Translations under genes and position numbers: made by a program | Part shown: positions 1-9,602 of the stretch, piece after piece | Numbering within the stretch: the stretch's first letter is position 1 | Layout of the letters: every line of letters begins with the position of its first letter | NCBI GenBank assembly: GCA_024403335.1 | Contig: JAKSSA010000017.1 | Span: 1-39,440, forward strand | Direction: 5' to 3' | From: Lachnospiraceae bacterium | Lineage (GTDB): Bacteria; Bacillota; Clostridia; Lachnospirales; Lachnospiraceae | Length of the DNA: 39,440 nt | The notes under the pieces: model-generated | Told to the model about the DNA's origin: nothing | Databases searched by the model: none | Seen by the model: only the letters and a program-made list of their open reading frames with translations

Positions 1-10
1 CAGGAACCAG

Positions 11-781
11 CTATTCCTCAAACTTCTTTCTTACACAGAAACAAAAAAAAAAAATATCGCATTCTTTATCTTCAGGTTTATATGGAATGCCTACACCACC
101 TGAAAGGTTGACATATTCAAAGCCAACACCGGTTTTTTCTTTGATTTCAACAATAAGTTCAAATAAAGTACCTGCAAGCTTTGGATAATAATCGTTTGAA
201 GTAGTGTTGCTTACTAAAAATGCATGCAATCCAAAATGCTTAACGCCTTTATTTTTAAGTGTTACTACTGCCTCTAAAATCTGGTCGTGAGTCATGCCAT
301 ACTTAGCATCCCCAGGATTGTCCATTATACCGTTTGATACCTTATAAACGCCACCCGGATTATATCTTAAAAATACCGTTTCAGGAATTCCGCACTCATT
401 TTCAAGGAACTCAATCATTGTAATATCATCAAGATTTATGTAACCTTTTAATTCCTTACAGTAAGTAAACTCACCTGCAGGTGTATCATTTGAAGAAAAC
501 ATTATTTCGCCTTCACCAAAACCAACCTTCTGTGCAAGCATCAGCTCTGTTTTGGAAGCACAGTCAACACCACAGCCTTCATCTTTAAGTATTTTAAGAA
601 TATAAGGATTAGGAGTTGCTTTTACAGCAAAAAATTCCTTATATCCTTTATTCCATGAAAATGCCTTCTGCAATCTTTTCGCATTTTCCCTAATAGCAGC
701 TTCATCATAAATATGAAACGGTGTAGGAAACTGTTCAACTGTTTTCTTAAGCAATTCGCCTGTAAGTATAGGTTTTTTCAT
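11..781 (-). CDS. lysA: Diaminopimelate decarboxylase, interrupted near the window edge
   Basis: PLP-dependent decarboxylation of meso-diaminopimelate to lysine, fold type III (alanine racemase-like barrel plus C-terminal beta domain). Visible are the PLP-lysine motif FFAVKATPNPYI (Lys54 from the chosen start), GLHAF, and the phosphate-binding glycine loop NLSGGVGIPY. I chose the ATG at 781 (MKKPIL), preceded by AGGAAG; a GTG at 814 is in frame but has no better ribosome site. The frame stops at TAG (11-13) after about 256 residues, while the family is about 420. Beyond the stop the same frame reads LVP, which matches the conserved xLVPAG that should follow. Just before it, a run of 12 T on the coding strand gives DIFFFCFC where the family usually has a DIxxIGEx-like stretch of equal length. 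So this is either a pseudogene or bad sequence at a contig end. The C-terminal domain is not in the window. Confidence 0.8.
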   Translation of the reverse strand: MKKPILTGELLKKTVEQFPTPFHIYDEAAIRENAKRLQKAFSWNKGYKEFFAVKATPNPYILKILKDEGCGVDCASKTELMLAQKVGFGEGEIMFSSNDTPAGEFTYCKELKGYINLDDITMIEFLENECGIPETVFLRYNPGGVYKVSNGIMDNPGDAKYGMTHDQILEAVVTLKNKGVKHFGLHAFLVSNTTSNDYYPKLAGTLFELIVEIKEKTGVGFEYVNLSGGVGIPYKPEDKECDIFFFCFCVRKKFEE

Positions 782-829
782 ATCTTCCTGCTTTCCCGGT
801 TTATTAACAAACACGAATAAATATGCAAC

Positions 830-858
830 ATTTTATTACATACAAAAATGAATATCAA
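830..858 (-). promoter_or_regulatory. Sigma-A promoter for lysA
   Basis: On the minus strand TTGATA (853-858), a 17-base spacer, then TAAAAT (830-835). Predicted start near 823 gives a leader of about 42 bases before the ATG at 781. It separates lysA from the teichoic-acid genes upstream. Confidence 0.65.
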
Positions 859-914
859 GAATTTTTCTCAACTTTTTAATTGCTTTTCTTCGCTCCAAAC
901 AGCAATAAGACAAA

Positions 915-3368
915 TTATCTTGCTTTTATTAGTTCTTCAAAAGCTTTTACCACTTTGGTATTATATTCATCGTAATCAATATCAAGAAGAGAATTATGCT
1001 CTCCTGACAGGCATTTTCTCAAGCCCTCAAGTATTCCATTTTCTGAATTTTCTACAACCAGTCCTTTATGTTCACGTACAAAATTTCCTGTCGCAATTAT
1101 ATCAGTTGTAAAACATGGCAATTTAAGAATATCAGCTTCAACCACTGTCAAGCCAAAGCCCTCATAAAACGAGCTTGAAACTAAAAAGTCACATCTTGAA
1201 AGCAAGGCATAAGGGTTTGAAAGAAACTTAATAATTACTACTCTTCCCCTGTATTCTTCTTTTTTGCTCTCTTCAAGTAATTCTTTATACAAAGGACCGA
1301 AAGAACCAAGAATAATCAGGTATGCATCCTTTTCCTTCAAAAGCCTTGCAAATGCCTTCAATAAGCGCATCTGACCTTTTTCAGCTGAAAAACGACCTAT
1401 GTTAATAAAAACCTTCTCATCACTTTCAAGCAAAGCCTTCAAATCAGCCATTTTCATAGTGCTTCTTGAGTTAGTATCCCATTTTATCGGTTTTTCTGCG
1501 CCTTCAGTTATTCTGCGAATATTAATTAAATTAGGTATAACCTTACATTTCTTTAAAATGTCTTCAGCTATTTGTTTATCTTTAATTTTCTCGTTAACTA
1601 TTCTCGAAGTAACCTTTTCAAGTTCTTTTGTAACATGAACTATATCGGAAGCTTTATTATATGCATTTGCAAGATATTTCAAATCTACCCCTCTTCCGCT
1701 TTTGTATTCTGAATACATATCAGAATGAACATACAAAGCGGTGTCTTTGCACATATGAAGTAATAGCTCTGTCATTTCATAATTATAGCCTGAGAACTGT
1801 ATAGCCTTGTCAAATTTAGCCATAGGGTAAGCACGCATACTGTCCCTGTAAGCCGTTCTTTCAATTGACTTTTTAGCAAGAGCATAGGGTAATATTCTTT
1901 TTTTCCAGAGTTTAATAAGAATTTTATCCTTTATTGTACCGCTTGATACATAAGGCAAGCCTAAAAATCTCACATAAGAAGGCAAAGTCAAAAGATTTTC
2001 CTTTGCACTTTTGTCAAAATTTGTCAAATGAAGGAAATATAAATTAATATTCTCAGGATTTATGTTATCAAGCATGTTCTTGCATGCTATTGTGATACCA
2101 TTGGTTTTCATTCCTCCGCCAAAGAAAAGAACATTTTTCTTTCCATTTGAAGGAAAATCTCTGAATGCAAGTCCGCCTTCCGGCTTACCAAAAATGCAGG
2201 TTTTAATTATATTATCTGAAAGTCCCTTCTTTTCAAGGCTGCAAAACTTTTCCAAAAACGCTTTGTCATCATAATCTTTTGGTGTTCTTAAAGAATTTAA
2301 AAGGTCTTCAGTATTTTTAACACGACTGAAGGGAAGTTCATCAAGAGAGAAATATGTGCCTCTGTCTTTTAAATACTTTGCTTCATCATAAGTAAAAAGT
2401 ACAATTTTGTTGCCTGTTATGGCATAATCAAACATTATGCTTGAATAGTCAGTTATTAAAGCATCCGTTTTAGCCAAAAGCTTATAAGGCTCTTCATCAT
2501 CGGGAAAAGCTTTTACATGAGTATATTCATCAAAGGTAAGGGTTGCTTTAAGAATCGGATGCAATTTTACCCAAAGCTCCTCATTTTCTTCAAGTTTTTC
2601 ATCAAGTTGCTTTAAATATCCCTTTATTTTCTTAGCCTCAGCATTGTTAATTTTAGTAATGCTGCCACGCCATGTCGGTAAATATGCATATATGCGTTTT
2701 CTGTTTAAAGCCTGATTTCCATTTTCTGCATCAAAAGCCTCTTTTGCAGTTCGCATCATCTCATTTCTCGGATAACCGCAAATAATGGCTTTAGAAGCTG
2801 ATAAATTTTCAAGCTCATAATCCCTTGCCATAACTTCAAAGGTAAATTCATTTGGGAATATGGCATAGTCCGCCATAAGAAGGTTTCTTTGAGCATTTCC
2901 AATTGTAAGCGCATCCCCTTTTGTCGATTTTCCCAAGGTTTTCAAAGGAGTACCATGCCAGGTATTGATATATATCTGATCTTTCTTCTTAATAATGTTG
3001 CCTACAAAAGTATTATCATTAAACAAATAACCGACCTTTGATATCGCCTTGTAATAGTCAAGTGAATGAATTTCAACCAATTCAACTTTTATCGAAGAAA
3101 TTCCTTCTATTGAGTTTACCATGCGCTTTGTAAATGCTTCACTTGATTTAGTTACTGTAACATAAATTCTGTCAAAAACTCCAAGCTTAACTGCTGAACT
3201 AAGTAAAGCATACATATTAGAGCCAAAGGTTTTACCCTGCTGAGACTCAAAAAGAGCAGACCGCTTATCAGTCTGCAGCTTATCCCAATATTTTAAATAA
3301 ATTTTTTTCTGAATAAAACCACTGTCAATTTTCTTCTTAACAGCTTTAAATTTTTGCGGTAATTTCAT
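915..3368 (-). CDS. TagF/TagB-like glycerophosphotransferase fused to a GT4 glycosyltransferase
   Basis: Two-domain cell-envelope polymer enzyme of 817 residues. Residues about 30-390 are a CDP-glycerol glycerophosphotransferase (PF04464) domain with INTWHGTPLK (about 134-143), GYPRNE (198-203), YLPTWRG (229-235), VKLHP (267-271) and TDYSSIMFDY (306-315). From about residue 410 the protein is a GT-B fold GT4 transferase: FFGGGMKTNG at its N-terminal side, NIGRFSAEKGQ, and the E-x7-E type motif in YEGFGLTVVEAD near the end. It probably adds glycerol-phosphate (or a related polyol phosphate) and a sugar to the same teichoic-type polymer; the exact substrates cannot be read from sequence. The start has a GAGGT ribosome site 7-8 bases upstream. 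It lies downstream of tagD and a second TagB-like gene. No signal peptide is visible, as expected for a cytoplasmic, membrane-associated enzyme. Confidence 0.85.
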   Translation of the reverse strand: MKLPQKFKAVKKKIDSGFIQKKIYLKYWDKLQTDKRSALFESQQGKTFGSNMYALLSSAVKLGVFDRIYVTVTKSSEAFTKRMVNSIEGISSIKVELVEIHSLDYYKAISKVGYLFNDNTFVGNIIKKKDQIYINTWHGTPLKTLGKSTKGDALTIGNAQRNLLMADYAIFPNEFTFEVMARDYELENLSASKAIICGYPRNEMMRTAKEAFDAENGNQALNRKRIYAYLPTWRGSITKINNAEAKKIKGYLKQLDEKLEENEELWVKLHPILKATLTFDEYTHVKAFPDDEEPYKLLAKTDALITDYSSIMFDYAITGNKIVLFTYDEAKYLKDRGTYFSLDELPFSRVKNTEDLLNSLRTPKDYDDKAFLEKFCSLEKKGLSDNIIKTCIFGKPEGGLAFRDFPSNGKKNVLFFGGGMKTNGITIACKNMLDNINPENINLYFLHLTNFDKSAKENLLTLPSYVRFLGLPYVSSGTIKDKILIKLWKKRILPYALAKKSIERTAYRDSMRAYPMAKFDKAIQFSGYNYEMTELLLHMCKDTALYVHSDMYSEYKSGRGVDLKYLANAYNKASDIVHVTKELEKVTSRIVNEKIKDKQIAEDILKKCKVIPNLINIRRITEGAEKPIKWDTNSRSTMKMADLKALLESDEKVFINIGRFSAEKGQMRLLKAFARLLKEKDAYLIILGSFGPLYKELLEESKKEEYRGRVVIIKFLSNPYALLSRCDFLVSSSFYEGFGLTVVEADILKLPCFTTDIIATGNFVREHKGLVVENSENGILEGLRKCLSGEHNSLLDIDYDEYNTKVVKAFEELIKAR

Positions 3369-3450
3369 TTTCCATACCTCAAAACCTATAACAACCTTTT
3401 ATGCATTTTTTGATATTTTCAACATTAAAATAACTTTATTGCAATGCAAC

Positions 3451-3600
3451 AAGCATCAACTTATGCCCATTATCTCAATATATAGCGATATCTTATATAT
3501 TTCAAGCATCAGTTTATATGCAATTATTACAACATTTCAAACATCAGCTTATATACATCATAACAACATCTCAAACATCAGCTTATGCCATTATTTCAAT
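3451..3600. repeat. Degenerate ~34-bp tandem repeat between two teichoic-acid genes
   Basis: The core AAGCATCAACTT/AAACATCAGCTT followed by TAT/ATG recurs at 3451, 3504, 3539 and 3573. The last three copies are 34-35 bp apart and the first is offset by 53. The last copy runs into the stop codon (3591-3593) of the 3591-4850 gene. It fills most of the 222-bp gap; I see no convincing terminator or promoter in it. Confidence 0.6.
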
Positions 3601-4850
3601 ATCTTCAATAACAATTCATGCGCTGAATCGGCATTATCATAGGGATGAAATTTTTCATTAAATTTCCTGAAAGCAATTCTTTCTTCTTCATCAAGTTCAA
3701 CATTTCCTGACAATGAAAGAATATAATCTTCAAGATCACTTTGAGTATACACCTTTTTTGCAGGAATGTCTTCAATATCCATATAAAAATCTCTTAAATT
3801 TCCTTTATAGTTATCAAAGTCAGGCATATACATAATCATTGGCCTTGAAAGTACTGAATAATCATAAAATACACTTGAATAGTCAGTAACAAGCATATCA
3901 GAAATTACATAAAGCTCATTAATTTCATCGATATTATTAACCTTATAAAGAAATCCGCCAAATTCCTTTGCACTAAAATCAACCTTTGCAAGATAATGAG
4001 TTCTTATTAAAACTACATATTCATCTGAAAGCTTTTCCTTAAGCTCTGCCAAATCCAAATACAAATCATTGGAAAAGCCTCTTCCCAAATGGTATCCGGT
4101 TTCTCTGAAGGTAGGCGCATAAAGAATAACCTTCTTATCAAGTGGCAGCTTAAGTTTCTTTTTTATCCTTAAAATGTCCTCCTGTGTATATTTGAAAAGG
4201 AAGTCATTTCGCGGATATCCGTTTTGTATTATCTTGCTTTTCTTCTCTTCCTCTGTCATCCCAAAGGCAGTAGAAAAACATTCATTACAATAATCACTTG
4301 GTGAAAGAAGATAAGTCAGTGTTTTCTTCTCTCTTGTGTAGGATTTATGTATTTCTCTTAAGGACTGAGCTTCATTTCCCTTAACCTTTATATCATTACC
4401 AAGTCTTTTAAGAGGAGTCCCATGCCAGCACTGAAAATAAATCTGTCCCTCTCTGACAGGCAAATATTTGTCATTAGTAGAATTAGTAATTCTGTATTTT
4501 GCGGTCATACAGGACTTAATATGAGTCTTTGAATTTCTTCCGCAAAGAGTTGTTCTTTTATTCTTTAAATATGAATAATTAGAGGGTTTGTTAAAAACCC
4601 ATACACATTTATAATCCTTAAACTGTTCGTCTGCCATTAGTGCTTCATACAATGCTTTTGGACTGCAGGTATACTTTTTTCCCTTATAGCACTCAAAAAC
4701 TATCAAATTATCATCTATTGGAAGATGTATATATTTCCCTGCATCGTGTCTTCTCTTAGCATAAATGGCAAATTGATAAAGCTTGGTAGTAAACCTGCTT
4801 TTTTCGCATATGCGCTGTAATTTACTTTTTAATTTACTTCTGTCAGCCAT
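3591..4850 (-). CDS. TagB/TagF-family CDP-glycerol glycerophosphotransferase
   Basis: 419-residue single-domain PF04464 protein. It transfers glycerol-3-phosphate (or another polyol phosphate) from its CDP form to a lipid-linked teichoic-acid precursor or chain at the inner face of the membrane. Seen: YFQCWHGTPLKRLG, LLSPSDYCNECF, QNGYPRNDFLF, ILYAPTFRE, VLIRTHY and MLVTDYSSVFYDY, in the family order, including the conserved WHGTPLK and TDYSS blocks. The N-terminus is basic (MADRSKLKSKLQRI), suited to peripheral membrane contact. It begins 8 bases after the tagD stop, which suggests co-transcription and use of tagD's CDP-glycerol product. Primase (TagB) versus polymerase (TagF) cannot be decided; the length (about 420) is nearer TagB than the long TagF. 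Confidence 0.88.
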   Translation of the reverse strand: MADRSKLKSKLQRICEKSRFTTKLYQFAIYAKRRHDAGKYIHLPIDDNLIVFECYKGKKYTCSPKALYEALMADEQFKDYKCVWVFNKPSNYSYLKNKRTTLCGRNSKTHIKSCMTAKYRITNSTNDKYLPVREGQIYFQCWHGTPLKRLGNDIKVKGNEAQSLREIHKSYTREKKTLTYLLSPSDYCNECFSTAFGMTEEEKKSKIIQNGYPRNDFLFKYTQEDILRIKKKLKLPLDKKVILYAPTFRETGYHLGRGFSNDLYLDLAELKEKLSDEYVVLIRTHYLAKVDFSAKEFGGFLYKVNNIDEINELYVISDMLVTDYSSVFYDYSVLSRPMIMYMPDFDNYKGNLRDFYMDIEDIPAKKVYTQSDLEDYILSLSGNVELDEEERIAFRKFNEKFHPYDNADSAHELLLKILK

Positions 4851-4858
4851 TTCTTTCT

Positions 4859-5248
4859 CTATCTGTTATGCAAATCGCTTTTTATTTTTGTTGTTGAAAC
4901 GCCCTCAGTTCTTGGGAGATACACAACTTCACAATAGTCCTTCAAAAAGTCAAAGGAACCCTTCCAGTCATCTCCCATTACGAATACATCAACCTTGTTG
5001 TCCAAAACATCAGTTATTTTCTGTTCCCAGCTCGTTTCAGGAATAACTTCATCAACATACTTTATTGCTTCAAGAATAATCTTTCTGTCCTCAAAGGAAT
5101 GATATGCTTCTTTATGCTTTCCGGCATTAAACTCATCAGTAGACAAAGCCACAATAAGATAATCACCCAATTCCTTTGCTCTTCTCAATAAATTTATGTG
5201 TCCTACATGTAAAAGATCATATGTACCATAAGTAATAACCTTTTTCAT
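4859..5248 (-). CDS. tagD: Glycerol-3-phosphate cytidylyltransferase
   Basis: Makes CDP-glycerol from CTP and glycerol-3-phosphate, the activated donor for the two teichoic-type transferases that follow. Nucleotidyltransferase signature YGTYDLLHVGH near the N-terminus (HxGH motif) and RTEGVSTTKIK near the C-terminus, with FVMGDDWKG between. An in-frame ATG at 5260 is only 12 bases upstream, but AAGG touches it directly. The ATG at 5248 gives MKKVITYG and a protein of 129 residues, the length and N-terminus I remember for the Bacillus subtilis enzyme, so I prefer 5248, with AGGATG about 9-11 bases upstream. The 3' end is 8 bases from the next gene. Confidence 0.93.
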   Translation of the reverse strand: MKKVITYGTYDLLHVGHINLLRRAKELGDYLIVALSTDEFNAGKHKEAYHSFEDRKIILEAIKYVDEVIPETSWEQKITDVLDNKVDVFVMGDDWKGSFDFLKDYCEVVYLPRTEGVSTTKIKSDLHNR

Positions 5249-5344
5249 AATAATTTTCATCCTTTATCTTTATAATAAAAGGATACATTCCTTTCCTGAA
5301 TTTCTATAAATTTTACTAAAAATTCAAAAATCAGATAATATTTA

Positions 5345-7630
5345 TCAGTCAGGCAGCATTACCATCTGTAATCCTGTTTTACTGCCCTTACCACCGCGTT
5401 TCTGTAATTTAACCTTCTTTGCATTATAGGCATTACCATTTAAGAAAAATACTTCATCTGATGGTGAAACCACACTGCCTGATACAACAAAGTCACGCTT
5501 ATCAAGAGTAATACCCTTTACACCCTTACTTGTTTTCTTAAGCTCAGGTACTTCTTCAAGCATAAAGCCAAGACTTAAACCGGCTGAAGTAATAAGAATT
5601 ACTTTTCTGTTTTGTGATGAAACATCATCTGCTGAAAGGAAAACAATACGTGTAAGATAATCAAATTCATCAAGCTTTGTAGTTGCTATTACACTTCTGT
5701 TGGTTTCAAATTCAATACCTGATACCCTCTTTATCAAACCTGACTTAGTTATGAAAAGAAGCTGAGACTCATATAACTCAGAGAAAGTAATATAAGCAAT
5801 AATATCCTCTTTTCCCATCTTGCAAAGACTGTTTACAACTGTTCCCTTATCCTTTAGCTTGCACTTTGGAAATGCTGTTGTCTTAATCTGATAAAGATTA
5901 CCCTGATCGGTAAAGATACAAAGCTTGTCATTACTTTTAGTTCTGATAATGTGAACATAGTCATTAAGCAAAGCCTTGTCCATTTTTGAAAAAGTCTGCT
6001 CATCAATGCATTTCACATAATCGAACTTATCTATAAGTAAAACTAAATCCTCTACTATTTCTTCAGCAACATATTCAACTTTTGTTTCCTGAATAAGCTC
6101 TGTTTTTCTCTTGGTATCAAACTTTTCTTCGAATTCTTTTAAATTCTTTACAATAACTGCATCAAGTTCACGCTTTGAACCAAGAATCTTCTTACAATTC
6201 TTAATAGTAGCTTTTAAATTACTTTGTTCATCGATAAGCTTCTGAAGTTCAAGTCCGATAAGTCTTGATAAAGGCATCTGTAAAATCGCATCCGCCTGAT
6301 TTTCCGTAAAACAGAAGGTAGAAGCCATTTCCCTTGATTTTTCTGACTTAAACTTTATGTCATCCACAATACCTTTAATCAAGCAGGCTTTAGCCATTTT
6401 AACATCCTTGCTGCCTCGTAATACCTCAATAATCAAGTCGATTACATCAGTAGCATGAATAAGTCCGTCTACAATTTCAAGTCTCTTCTCAGATTTCTCG
6501 AGAAGATTTTTATAAAATTTAGTATAGATTTCTTCCTGGAACTCAACAAAAGACTCAAGCATGGACTTAAGTGTAAATGTTTCAGGGCGCATATTTTTAA
6601 CTGCAAGTAAATTAACGGAATATGTGCCCTCAAGAGGTGACTTTTTGAAAAGACCACTCAAAAGATTATCAATATCCCTTTCCTTCTTTACCTCGATTAC
6701 AATTCTTATACCTTCTTTTGAAGACTCATCTCTTACATCATAGATTTCTTCAAAAGTCTTATCCTTCATTAAATCTACCAGTGCCTCAACAAGCTTCTGC
6801 TTATTACCTGTCATGGTATAGGGGATTTCAGTAAATACTATATTTGTTCTGCCACCATCACTCTTTTCAAGCTCATATCTGCCTCTGATTTTTATCTTTC
6901 CTTCACCGGTTTCATATATGCGCAAAAGTTCATCTGCATTTGTTACTATACCACCTGTAGGGAAATCCGGTCCCTTAACTATTGACATAAGCTCAGAAAC
7001 AGGAACCAAAGGTTCTTCTATAACTCTTATTGCAGCTCTCAAAACCTCACCCGGATTATGAGGAGGAATTGATGTAGCCATACCAACCGCAATACCTGTT
7101 GTACCATTAATCAAAAGATTAGGGATAAATGCAGGCAAAACAGTCGGTTCTTTTTCAGATTCATCAAAGTTAGGTATAAAATCAACTAAATTTTCATCAA
7201 GATGATTTAAAAGCACCATGGCAGCTTCTGTAAGCCTTGCTTCTGTATAACGCATTGCTGCTGCAGAATCGCCATCAATTGAGCCAAAATTACCATGTCC
7301 GTCTACTAATGGAAGCGAAAGAGAGAAATCCTCGCTCATGTGTACCAATGCTTCATAGATTGAAGAATCACCATGTGGATGGAACTTACCCATGGTATCA
7401 CCAACAACTCTCGCACTTTTTCTATGGGGTTTCTTAGGATCAAGCCCAAGCAAAAGCATTGCATACAAAATACGCCTTTGAACAGGTTTTAAACCGTCTC
7501 GAATGTCAGGGAGCGCACGTGCAACAATAACACTCATCGCATAATCACGAAAAGAAGTTTTCATCTCATCCGCGAAATCTATCTGCAAAAAGTCTTCAGT
7601 TGTGGGTTCATTATTTGTTTTTCTTGCCAT
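5345..7630 (-). CDS. parC: Type IIA topoisomerase subunit A (ParC/GyrA type)
   Basis: DNA breakage-reunion subunit, 761 residues, partner of the gene at 7645-9570. The catalytic tyrosine is Tyr128 in [10 protein letters not shown]; the quinolone-resistance region [11 protein letters not shown] carries Ser89 and Glu93, the usual susceptible residues. The C-terminal part is a beta-pinwheel. A GyrA-box-like QKRGGKG occurs at residues 743-749, in the last blade rather than the first. I call it ParC-like because Clostridia generally keep gyrBA near dnaA and this pair sits by pfkA, and because it is shorter than most GyrA. GyrA remains possible. A strong AGGAG site overlaps the stop codon of the subunit B gene 14 bases upstream, so translation is probably coupled. 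Confidence 0.88.
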   Translation of the reverse strand: MARKTNNEPTTEDFLQIDFADEMKTSFRDYAMSVIVARALPDIRDGLKPVQRRILYAMLLLGLDPKKPHRKSARVVGDTMGKFHPHGDSSIYEALVHMSEDFSLSLPLVDGHGNFGSIDGDSAAAMRYTEARLTEAAMVLLNHLDENLVDFIPNFDESEKEPTVLPAFIPNLLINGTTGIAVGMATSIPPHNPGEVLRAAIRVIEEPLVPVSELMSIVKGPDFPTGGIVTNADELLRIYETGEGKIKIRGRYELEKSDGGRTNIVFTEIPYTMTGNKQKLVEALVDLMKDKTFEEIYDVRDESSKEGIRIVIEVKKERDIDNLLSGLFKKSPLEGTYSVNLLAVKNMRPETFTLKSMLESFVEFQEEIYTKFYKNLLEKSEKRLEIVDGLIHATDVIDLIIEVLRGSKDVKMAKACLIKGIVDDIKFKSEKSREMASTFCFTENQADAILQMPLSRLIGLELQKLIDEQSNLKATIKNCKKILGSKRELDAVIVKNLKEFEEKFDTKRKTELIQETKVEYVAEEIVEDLVLLIDKFDYVKCIDEQTFSKMDKALLNDYVHIIRTKSNDKLCIFTDQGNLYQIKTTAFPKCKLKDKGTVVNSLCKMGKEDIIAYITFSELYESQLLFITKSGLIKRVSGIEFETNRSVIATTKLDEFDYLTRIVFLSADDVSSQNRKVILITSAGLSLGFMLEEVPELKKTSKGVKGITLDKRDFVVSGSVVSPSDEVFFLNGNAYNAKKVKLQKRGGKGSKTGLQMVMLPD

Positions 7631-7644
7631 TACTTTCCAATCTC

Positions 7645-9570
7645 CTAAACATCGAGCTTTGCATATTGTGCTTCATTAATTATAAATTCTCTTCTTGGGG
7701 GAACCAAAGTGCCCATTAAAAGATTTGTAACCTCATCAGCTTCAGCGACATCCTGAATGCTTACCTGAGCAAGTGTTCTTCTTTCAGGATCAAGAGTTGT
7801 TTCCCAAAGCTGGTCAGCATCCATCTCACCTAAACCTTTATAGCGCTGCTGTGATATTATCTTATGATTTTCCTTCTTAAATTCTTCAAGTGACTTGTCA
7901 TCAAGCAAATACTTAGACTTTTTTGTTTTCTTTCCCTTACCACTTTCTTCATAATCAACTTTATAAAGAGGCGGCAATCCTCTGAAAACCTTGCCTGAAT
8001 AAATAAGCTCAGGCATAAATCTGAAGAAGAAGGTCAATAAAAGATTACTGATATGTGCGCCGTCAACATCGGCATCAGTAAGAATAATGATTTTGTCATA
8101 ACGAAGCTTTGTAATATCAAAAGCTTCATCGATACCACAGCCAAAAGCTGAAATCATCGTCTTAATCTCATTATTTGCCAAAATCTTTTCAATCGGTGCC
8201 TTTTCTACATTAATTATCTTACCTCTTAAAGGTAAAACCGCCTGAGTTCTTCTGTTTCTTGCAGTTTTTACCGTACCACCCGCAGAATCACCCTCTACGA
8301 TATATATTTCGCACTCACTTGCCTTTTTAGAGGAACATGCGGCAAGCTTTGAATTTGAATTGAAATCATTTAATGACTTGAATGCAGCATTTCTTGCCTT
8401 ATCTCCGGCCTTTCTTGCTGACATTGCCTTAATGGTTCTCTCTATTAATATCTTGACATCATTTACATTTCTGTCAAAATAACGAACACATTCTTCAAAG
8501 AAAACATCATCAACTGCAGGTGTTGCATCAGTGCTTCCAAGTTTTGACTTTGTCTGACCTTCAAACTGTGGATCAGGATGCTTTATCGATATGATGGCTA
8601 CAAGTCCGTTACGAATATCCTTACCATCAAAATTCTCGTCTTTTTCCTTCAAATAAGACAAATCCCTTGCATATTGATTTATAACCTTTGTAAGAGATTT
8701 CTTGAAGCCTGTTACCGCAGTACCACCATCAACCGTATTAATTCTGTTGCAATATGACAAAATCATTTCTGACTGGCTGTCAACATAGGTAAAAGCAACT
8801 TCTACCTCAATCGATTTTGAAAAACCTGTAACATAAATAGGCTCGTCAATAATCTTTGTCTGATTTACTGTCAAAAAGTCAACATAACTTTTAATACCCT
8901 GGCTCTCATAAAAGGTCTGCTTTGTACCATTGATTTTATCATCAAAAACAAGCGTAAGGCCTTTGTTTAAGAAAGCCATTTCTTTCATCTTTTTGCTGAT
9001 AGTTTCAGGCTTAAAATCAACATTTTCAAAAATAGCCGGGTCAGGATAAAATGTTACCTTAGTTCCTGTATCATTTTTAGGACATTTTCCCACAACAGGA
9101 AGCTTTTTATCAACTAACTCTGTTACAGGATGTCCGCCATGCGCATATTCATCGCAAACAATTTCACCATTTCTGTGTACTTCTACGAAAAATTTCTCTG
9201 AAAGTGCATTTACAACTGCTGCACCAACACCATGTAAACCACCTGAAACCTTATATGCTCCACTGCCAAACTTACCACCGGCGTGAAGAATGGTATATAC
9301 GACACGTATGGTAGGAATTCCCTTTGCATGCAAATCAGTAGGTACACCACGACCATTATCCTGTATTGAAATACCGCCATCTTTTTGCAACGTAACAACA
9401 ATCTTGTTACAAAAACCGCCAAGATGCTCGTCAATACCATTATCAATAATTTCCCAAATCATGTGGTGCAATCCCTTGTAACCGGTACTTCCTATGTACA
9501 TACCGGGACGTTTTCTGACTGCTTCCAATCCGTCAAGAACCACAATGTCCGAACCTGTATATTCTGCCAT
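7645..9570 (-). CDS. parE: Type IIA topoisomerase subunit B (ParE/GyrB type)
   Basis: ATPase subunit of a DNA topoisomerase IV or gyrase, 641 residues. GHKL ATPase motifs: [18 protein letters not shown] and [15 protein letters not shown]. The TOPRIM domain has EGDSAGG and [10 protein letters not shown], followed by [12 protein letters not shown] and [10 protein letters not shown]. Length matches Gram-positive GyrB/ParE without the large proteobacterial insertion. The ATG at 9570 has AAGGAA 7 bases upstream. It lies 32 bases after pfkA and 14 bases before its subunit A partner. ParE versus GyrB is decided only by genome position and general resemblance. Confidence 0.9.
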   Translation of the reverse strand: MAEYTGSDIVVLDGLEAVRKRPGMYIGSTGYKGLHHMIWEIIDNGIDEHLGGFCNKIVVTLQKDGGISIQDNGRGVPTDLHAKGIPTIRVVYTILHAGGKFGSGAYKVSGGLHGVGAAVVNALSEKFFVEVHRNGEIVCDEYAHGGHPVTELVDKKLPVVGKCPKNDTGTKVTFYPDPAIFENVDFKPETISKKMKEMAFLNKGLTLVFDDKINGTKQTFYESQGIKSYVDFLTVNQTKIIDEPIYVTGFSKSIEVEVAFTYVDSQSEMILSYCNRINTVDGGTAVTGFKKSLTKVINQYARDLSYLKEKDENFDGKDIRNGLVAIISIKHPDPQFEGQTKSKLGSTDATPAVDDVFFEECVRYFDRNVNDVKILIERTIKAMSARKAGDKARNAAFKSLNDFNSNSKLAACSSKKASECEIYIVEGDSAGGTVKTARNRRTQAVLPLRGKIINVEKAPIEKILANNEIKTMISAFGCGIDEAFDITKLRYDKIIILTDADVDGAHISNLLLTFFFRFMPELIYSGKVFRGLPPLYKVDYEESGKGKKTKKSKYLLDDKSLEEFKKENHKIISQQRYKGLGEMDADQLWETTLDPERRTLAQVSIQDVAEADEVTNLLMGTLVPPRREFIINEAQYAKLDV

Positions 9571-9602
9571 ATCTATTCCTTACATTTTTTTGCTTTTGAT
9601 GA

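Noticed and set aside
3451..3600. CRISPR array from the ~34-bp repeat
   Set aside because: Units are contiguous and diverged, with no unique spacers of constant length and no cas genes in the window.
5272..5300. Promoter for tagD (TATTAT with TTCAGG at 17 bases)
   Set aside because: The -35 is poor, and the predicted start would leave almost no room for the ribosome site.
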